Positions 41,756-46,304 of a stretch of 46,304 nucleotides of DNA are shown here, in pieces; positions within the stretch are counted from its first letter, which is position 1; each line of letters starts with the position of its first letter. The notes under the pieces were generated by a model. The model was not told where the DNA came from. It saw only the letters and a list, made by a program, of their open reading frames with translations, and did not search any database. The position numbers and the translations under genes were made by a program. This DNA comes from Clostridium ragsdalei P11. Lineage in GTDB: Bacteria > Bacillota > Clostridia > Clostridiales > Clostridiaceae. The stretch covers positions 1 to 46,304 of the forward strand of contig NZ_LROS01000024.1 of the NCBI RefSeq assembly GCF_001675165.1, written 5' to 3'.

Positions 41756-43202
41756 GTTTTAGCCTAAATACTGTTTTGTATTTCTTACATTTTTCAAGAG
41801 TCAAAGTTCCTCCATGCTTTTGTACTATTTTATTTGCAATAGAAAGTCCAAGTCCCGTACCACCTTTTGTATACCTTGACTTGTCTCCTCTTACAAAGGG
41901 TTCAAATATATTTTCTTTTAGACTTTCATCAATGCCAACTCCATCGTCTGCAATTATAAGTTGTATTTTTGAATTGTCATAAGTTAACTCTATTTTTGCC
42001 TTTGTCCCGGCTTCATTGTACTTCAATATATTAGATATAATATTTGAGATAGCCCTTTCCATCTCTATTTTATCAAATTCATATATAATTTCATCCTCTG
42101 GTAAGTTTATTTCAAGTTCAAAATTCTTTTCTTCAAATTCATTATAGTATTCAGATACTATTTCTCGTACAAACTCACAAAAGTCGCATTTTTCCTTGCT
42201 TATTAAAAACTTGCTATTATCAAGTTTTGTAAACTCATGAAGATTTTCAATTAGAGAAACTGTTCTCTTTGATTTATTGTATATTATGTTTAAATATTGT
42301 TTAATTTTTTTATCATTTTCTACCACACCGTCATTAAGTGCCTTGGAATATCCCATAATAGAAGTTAATGGCGTTTTCAAATCATGAGATATATCTGATA
42401 AAAGCTGTTGTTTCAAATTTTCCATCCTGTTTCTTTCAAATATCGAAGTTTCAATCTTTTCAGCCATAAAATTAAAAGCATCTCTTATTTCTCCAAATTC
42501 ATTTTCTGCATTAAAATTAATCCTTGTTGAATAATCTTCTTCAGTCATTCTCTTTATACCCTGCAGTATTTTTTTTAATGGCATAACTACTTTTTTAGTA
42601 GTTACATAAGCATATAAAAATACGGATACTGTTAGAAACACTATAATTATAAATATACCTACCAATATATAAATTGCAGCTTTTTTAATATACTTTTCCG
42701 GGGAAGGTGCTATGTCCACATTTAATGTCACTATTCCAGGAGGCACTTTCACAATGCAATAAAGATCTTGGCCATTACTATTAAAAGCTGTAACAGAATA
42801 AAAGTAAGAAGTGCCACTTTTTAAGTTATTATAGGATAAATCCATAAAATTCAAAAGTTCATTTTCAGTATAACTTGTTACCTTATCTTTTTTAGTTCCT
42901 ATAACATAGATAACCTTTTTATTTGAATTAAGTATCTCAACCCAACCTTTTGAAGCAACAATTTTTGATGCATCAATTTTTTTATAATCACTTTTTACTA
43001 TTTTCGATGCCATAAAAAATTTCTGAGTATCTTTTACGTAGTCTTCTGATGAAACCATCTTTCCTATGCTAAAAATCATAAAACCTATAGTGCCTGATAA
43101 AACAAGCAGCATTAAAAATACAAATATAATATAATTTTTAAACATAGTAATATATAATCTCTTAAACTTTTTTCTTAGGTTTTTTAATGTTTCAAAAAAC
43201 AT
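41751..43202 (-). CDS. sensor histidine kinase
   Basis: This 483-residue membrane kinase has two transmembrane helices (about 20-45 and 172-195) flanking an extracytoplasmic sensor. HAMP (about 195-255) and a phosphoacceptor region with SHDLKTPLTSIMGY (about 270) follow, then a HATPase domain containing the DDGVGIDE and GGTGLGLSIA boxes. It lies 23 nt downstream of the response regulator, with which it forms a two-component pair. The signal is unknown; the two CPBP proteins upstream suggest an envelope or bacteriocin-like stress. Confidence 0.94.
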   Translation of the reverse strand: MFFETLKNLRKKFKRLYITMFKNYIIFVFLMLLVLSGTIGFMIFSIGKMVSSEDYVKDTQKFFMASKIVKSDYKKIDASKIVASKGWVEILNSNKKVIYVIGTKKDKVTSYTENELLNFMDLSYNNLKSGTSYFYSVTAFNSNGQDLYCIVKVPPGIVTLNVDIAPSPEKYIKKAAIYILVGIFIIIVFLTVSVFLYAYVTTKKVVMPLKKILQGIKRMTEEDYSTRINFNAENEFGEIRDAFNFMAEKIETSIFERNRMENLKQQLLSDISHDLKTPLTSIMGYSKALNDGVVENDKKIKQYLNIIYNKSKRTVSLIENLHEFTKLDNSKFLISKEKCDFCEFVREIVSEYYNEFEEKNFELEINLPEDEIIYEFDKIEMERAISNIISNILKYNEAGTKAKIELTYDNSKIQLIIADDGVGIDESLKENIFEPFVRGDKSRYTKGGTGLGLSIANKIVQKHGGTLTLEKCKKYKTVFRLKL

Positions 43203-43225
43203 ATATGATACACTCCATACCTTGA

Positions 43226-43921
43226 TTACTTTTTACTTTCAAATTTATATCCAAGTCCCCTTATGGTTTTTAAATACACTGGTTTTTTGGAATCTTCTTC
43301 AATTTTATCTCGCAATTTGCTAATGTGAACCATTATTGTATTGTCATCACCATAAAAGGGTTCATTCCAAACAGACTCAAAAATCTGCTTTTTAGTAAAA
43401 ACTTTTTTAGGGTTGCCCATTAGAAGTAACAAGAGCTTGTACTCTGTGGATGTAATTGATATAGGTTTATCCCCTTTATAAATGACACAGGAATTAGTAT
43501 CGAGTTTTAACTCTCCAACTACTATAGTTTCCGTATCCTTTTCTTCATTACAATTAAATTCAGAGCATCTTCTAAGCTGTGCCTTTACCCTTGCCATTAC
43601 TTCCAGTGGATCACAAGGTTTAGTTATATAATCATCTGCCCCAAGTTCAAGGCCCAATATCTTATCGCTTATTTCACTTTTAGCTGACATAACAATTACA
43701 GGGATTTTATATTTTTCTCTTATTTTTTTTATAAGCTGATATCCGTCCATATTTGGCATCATTATATCAATTATTGCAATATCAATTGCTTTATCTTTTA
43801 AAATATCCAACGCTGAAAATCCATCATAAGCTCCAAACACTTCGTAATTTTCCCTTTCAAGATATAATGTCAGCAGCTCTATTATTTCTTGCTCATCATC
43901 AGCAATTAAAATTTTTTTCAT
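43226..43921 (-). CDS. OmpR-family response regulator
   Basis: This 231-residue regulator has a receiver domain (acidic cluster ADDEQE at 6-11, phosphoacceptor Asp in IIDIMMPNMDGY, and YITKPCD) and an OmpR-type winged helix at the C-terminus (VWNEPFYGDDNTIMVHISKLRD region). ATG 43921 is chosen as the family start (MKKILIADDE), with GGAAGG upstream; the frame is open from 43960. It is third in a four-gene minus-strand operon after two CPBP genes. Confidence 0.95.
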   Translation of the reverse strand: MKKILIADDEQEIIELLTLYLERENYEVFGAYDGFSALDILKDKAIDIAIIDIMMPNMDGYQLIKKIREKYKIPVIVMSAKSEISDKILGLELGADDYITKPCDPLEVMARVKAQLRRCSEFNCNEEKDTETIVVGELKLDTNSCVIYKGDKPISITSTEYKLLLLLMGNPKKVFTKKQIFESVWNEPFYGDDNTIMVHISKLRDKIEEDSKKPVYLKTIRGLGYKFESKK

Positions 43922-43941
43922 AAATACAAGCTTTCCTTCCT

Positions 43942-44754
43942 TTAAAATGCTTTTTTGCATTTTCTATAATTTCTATAAGAATATAAAACATATATAATAA
44001 ATAATATAATACCTGCAATCATAAAGCTAGAATTAACATTTAACAAATTGTTTCCGCCGCCGCTGCTTTTCAAGCCATTTATAAAAGTAATAAAATTGTT
44101 GCACATATGCAGTATAATTGAAGGAACCAGTGACTTATACTTATATACAAGAAGAGCACAGCTTATTCCCAAAAGTAAAAGCATAGGGTTGATATTTAAA
44201 TGCATAATGAAAAAAATAACTGAAGAAAACAATATTGATTTACCCATTCCATATTTATTGTACAGCCTACCCATAAGTACTCCTCTAAAAATAAATTCTT
44301 CTACTATAGGTACTATAATAACTGTTGACATGAAACTAATTCCTATAATAAAATTTGTATTTATTTTAGGAGATTTATTTACCAAATTTGACTGAACACT
44401 GCTTAACATAGTTGGGTTTATATAACTTACTAAAACTAGCATTATCAAAATAAATCCCATGCCTCCCATATAAGTTATTATTAAATTCACTGGAAGCTCT
44501 AATGCAAATCCTTTTTTAGAAGGTTTCTTTACAAAATCATAGACATTTATATTATTATTTTTCATAAACTTTAAAGTAATCAGAAACCATAGTACTGTTA
44601 TTATAAGTGCACAAATTTCTATATAACTATCTGTCAAATGTACTTTAAAAATTTTCCCAAGTACTACAAGTATTCCTATACCTAACGCAAGTATGCAAAG
44701 CATTTTTAAAAATAAATATCTTGTCCTAGTCCCTTTAAGTAATTCAAAATCCAT
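43942..44754 (-). CDS. CPBP-family intramembrane metalloprotease (copy 2)
   Basis: This 270-residue integral membrane protein has about seven or eight hydrophobic segments and the CPBP/Abi motifs: EEFIFRG, then the His motif in FIMHLNI, and a last HMCNNFI helix. ATG 44754 is preferred, 8 nt after AGGAG. It is a paralogue of the gene upstream (13 nt apart) and precedes the two-component genes (20 nt). Relatives process prenylated peptides or protect against bacteriocins; no peptide gene is visible nearby. Confidence 0.9.
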   Translation of the reverse strand: MDFELLKGTRTRYLFLKMLCILALGIGILVVLGKIFKVHLTDSYIEICALIITVLWFLITLKFMKNNNINVYDFVKKPSKKGFALELPVNLIITYMGGMGFILIMLVLVSYINPTMLSSVQSNLVNKSPKINTNFIIGISFMSTVIIVPIVEEFIFRGVLMGRLYNKYGMGKSILFSSVIFFIMHLNINPMLLLLGISCALLVYKYKSLVPSIILHMCNNFITFINGLKSSGGGNNLLNVNSSFMIAGIILFIIYVLYSYRNYRKCKKAF

Positions 44755-44767
44755 AAACATTCTCCTT

Positions 44768-45595
44768 TTATGCTGTAATTTCTTTATTCCAATTTGTTTT
44801 AACAAAATAAATACTCAAAGCTGTTCCTATAACAAAGCAAGCAATTCCAAGCACAAGCCACAATGAATTAAAACTATTTAAAGTAATGTTCTGTTTAGCT
44901 GTATTATTATCGATAAAAAATGATACAATTTGCAGAACAAAAACTATGAAATTATTTATAACATGGATTGATATAGTAACAAATATATTTTTAGTTTTCA
45001 AATATATAAGTGACATACATATACCAAAAACAACTGCAGATATCATTCCCACTTCATAATGAATAGCTCCAAATAAAATGGAAGACAGTACTACTGCTTT
45101 CATAACTCCAATTTTTGCTTTTAACCTGTTAAGTACAACTCCTCTAAAAATTAGCTCTTCTACTACAGGTGCTATAAATGAAGCTGCAATACCATTAATA
45201 ATGATGCTATATAAGGAACTTGTATCAGTTTTATTTAGTTCTCCAAGAATTTCTTTCGTCAGTGAAGGTGATAAACTAATGAAAGCATAAATTATAATTA
45301 TAAAAAGTCCAATAGTTATAGTAATATTTATTATAATACTAAGTGTTATGTCTTTGATAGTTAAATCTCTTTTCAAATTAAATATTTTATTTCTTATATC
45401 GCAGCCCACTTTTCTCAATTCTAACACAAACCATACTAAAACCCCTAAATTGCATAATAGTAAAAATAAATTTTCGTCTAATATTCCTGTTGATTTTACA
45501 AAACTTAGTTCAGAAATTATGCAGAAAAAAATTACTACAGCAGCATAAACCAGTATCACTTTTCTTATTTTCATAGTTTTAAAAAAATTATCCAT
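44768..45595 (-). CDS. CPBP-family intramembrane metalloprotease (copy 1)
   Basis: This 275-residue membrane protein has about seven hydrophobic segments and the CPBP motifs EELIFRG, FGAIHYE and HVINNFI in order. The second in-frame ATG (45595) is preferred, 6 nt after AAGGTAGG. It is the first gene of the operon CPBP, CPBP, response regulator, histidine kinase. It resembles bacteriocin-immunity clusters, but no bacteriocin or maturation gene is seen. Confidence 0.9.
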   Translation of the reverse strand: MDNFFKTMKIRKVILVYAAVVIFFCIISELSFVKSTGILDENLFLLLCNLGVLVWFVLELRKVGCDIRNKIFNLKRDLTIKDITLSIIINITITIGLFIIIIYAFISLSPSLTKEILGELNKTDTSSLYSIIINGIAASFIAPVVEELIFRGVVLNRLKAKIGVMKAVVLSSILFGAIHYEVGMISAVVFGICMSLIYLKTKNIFVTISIHVINNFIVFVLQIVSFFIDNNTAKQNITLNSFNSLWLVLGIACFVIGTALSIYFVKTNWNKEITA

Positions 45596-45694
45596 ATACA
45601 TCCTACCTTTAAATTTAATTTTTACATATTTAAGTTTAAAGGTGTATACTTTCATGCCTCTTAACGAAACCTTAAAGTTCCCTTAATTTTTAAA

Positions 45695-45732
45695 ATAAAA
45701 AAGATGAAGCGTTAAATAACACTTCATCTTTT
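45695..45732 (-). terminator. distal rRNA-operon terminator
   Basis: AAAAGATGAAG (45699-45709) pairs with CTTCATCTTTT (45722-45732); on the minus strand it is followed by TTTATTTT. Confidence 0.75.
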
Positions 45733-45797
45733 CATCACCTTCATAATATCCTCAACTTTTCCTTATTAAAAAAATTTACTTTTAAGCATATACTTAA

Positions 45798-45836
45798 ATA
45801 CCCATTGCATAGAATGTTCTATACAATGGGTATTTT
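45798..45836 (-). terminator. hairpin just after the 5S rRNA gene
   Basis: ATACCCATTG and CAATGGGTAT arms, with CATAGAA/TTCTATA inside, form a long near-perfect stem beginning a few bases beyond the 5S 3' end. It is probably the first terminator or a processing signal of the rRNA transcript. Confidence 0.6.
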
Positions 45837-45841
45837 TACTT

Positions 45842-45958
45842 ACCTGGCAGCGACCTATTCTCCCACAGGGCCTCCCCTGCAGTACCATCGGCACTGTGAA
45901 GCTTAACCTTCCTGTTCGGTATGGAAAGGGGTGTTACCTTCACGTCATTACCACCAGA
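45842..45958 (-). rRNA. rrf: 5S ribosomal RNA
   Basis: About 117 nt. It begins TCTGGTGGTAATGACGTGAA on the minus strand and contains the conserved CCCATACCGAACACG-type region in its clostridial form (CATACCGAACAGG), ending GCTGCCAGGTA. It is downstream of the 23S gene on the same strand. Confidence 0.97.
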
Positions 45959-45966
45959 TTATTATC

Positions 45967-46086
45967 GAAAATTGCTATTAACTTCGCCCAGCTTCGTCAA
46001 ATACCTCTCTACGGTGCTCAATTACCTCAGTAAGTTCCGCTCCTCGTTCAGCATTTTCCTCGCTGTACTCGTTACTATCAATTTTC
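45967..46086. repeat. GC-richer inverted-repeat insert in the 23S-5S spacer
   Basis: GAAAATTGCTATTAAC (45967-45982) and GTTACTATCAATTTTC (46071-46086) are near-complementary ends around about 88 nt that are clearly richer in G+C than the rest of the window. The interior has repeated words (CTCGTT, TCCTCG, CTCGCT) and no ORF that looks real. It may be a small palindromic repeat in the spacer or a conserved processing structure. The rest of the spacer (46087-46225) is AT-rich with nothing recognised. Confidence 0.6.
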
Positions 46087-46225
46087 TTATATATTACTTT
46101 TTAGAAATTCAAATCAAATTGAAATTAATGTCTTTAACTGTCAACTCTCCATTGTCAATTATCAACTTCATTTTATTTGTCCTCTCAAAATTGCACAGTA
46201 AATTTTTTTCTTTCGTTTTTTATTT

Positions 46226-46304
46226 GGTCAAGCCCTCGACCTATTAGTATCAGTCAGCTTAACAAGTTACCCTGCTTACACCTCTGACCTATCTCCTCGT
46301 GTTC
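46226..46304 (-). rRNA. rrl: 3' end of 23S ribosomal RNA (partial)
   Basis: The minus strand reads AACACGAGGAGATAGGTCAG and later ACTAATAGGTCGAGGGCTTG, the standard 23S 3' terminus. The gene runs off the right edge. Confidence 0.97.

Noticed and set aside
45921-46247. 108-residue plus-strand ORF
   Set aside because: It lies across the 5S gene and the rRNA spacer on the opposite strand; no ribosome site and no protein-like composition.

Overview
The window is AT-rich Gram-positive DNA. Ribosome sites are strong (AGGAGG-like), GTG and TTG starts are frequent, and a T-box, a purine riboswitch and an Xpt/PbuX operon are present. The proteins look clostridial: an iron alcohol dehydrogenase beside an enoate-reductase-like flavoprotein, CPBP membrane proteases, and zinc-ribbon/TcaA-like proteins. 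I infer Clostridium sensu stricto and cannot name the species. No transposase, integrase, phage gene, tRNA or CRISPR array is visible, so this looks like chromosome with dispersed non-coding repeats. It runs into an rRNA operon (5S and the 3' end of 23S, minus strand) at the right end.

Layout. 1-5190: a Nif11-like small protein, then a MarR-controlled exporter operon (MarR, HlyD-type lipoprotein, two ABC-2 permeases, no ATPase), closed by a giant hairpin element. 5191-9753: nitroreductase with a zinc-ribbon protein, an AraC regulator with a GH39-like C-terminal domain, and a MATE pump. 9758-13619 (minus): a DUF6323-like gene, a DUF6179-like gene, a WYL regulator and a zinc-ribbon/GyrI-like protein, with a palindromic MITE-like repeat inserted between the first two. 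13943-18372: a second giant hairpin, then a heterodimeric ABC exporter (one degenerate NBD) behind its own MarR with matching operators. 18465-20561: a structured RNA and an orphan McrB-like ATPase. 20745-23116: guanine-type riboswitch, a second MITE-like repeat, purine permease and xpt. 23359-28279: an unknown protein, a three-gene membrane/zinc-ribbon/serine-hydrolase operon, and a His-rich protein. 28354-33230: T-box-controlled ilvA, a NatAB-type ABC transporter and an M42 peptidase. 33232-36665: a second copy of the structured RNA, a MutS2-like protein without Smr, a promoter-structure-terminator RNA unit, and an NrtR-like regulator. 36725-41669: a PucR-type regulator divergent from the Fe-ADH/enoate-reductase pair. 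41751-45595: two CPBP proteases with a response regulator and histidine kinase.

The most unusual content is non-coding. Four groups stand out. (1) Two giant hairpins of about 250-275 bp have different but self-complementary arms and an identical apical sequence. (2) Two copies of an RNA-like element, downstream of mcrB-like and mutS2-like, share ordered sequence blocks and a closing stem. (3) A MITE-like palindrome occurs twice. One copy has an 11-12 bp flanking direct repeat and lies between a riboswitch terminator and its gene; the other appears to encode the C-terminus of a protein. (4) A promoter, multibranched structure and terminator unit sits before the mutS2-like gene.

Most start codons were moved from the longest ORF to the start with the best-placed ribosome site. 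Family names come from motif reading and memory, with no database search.
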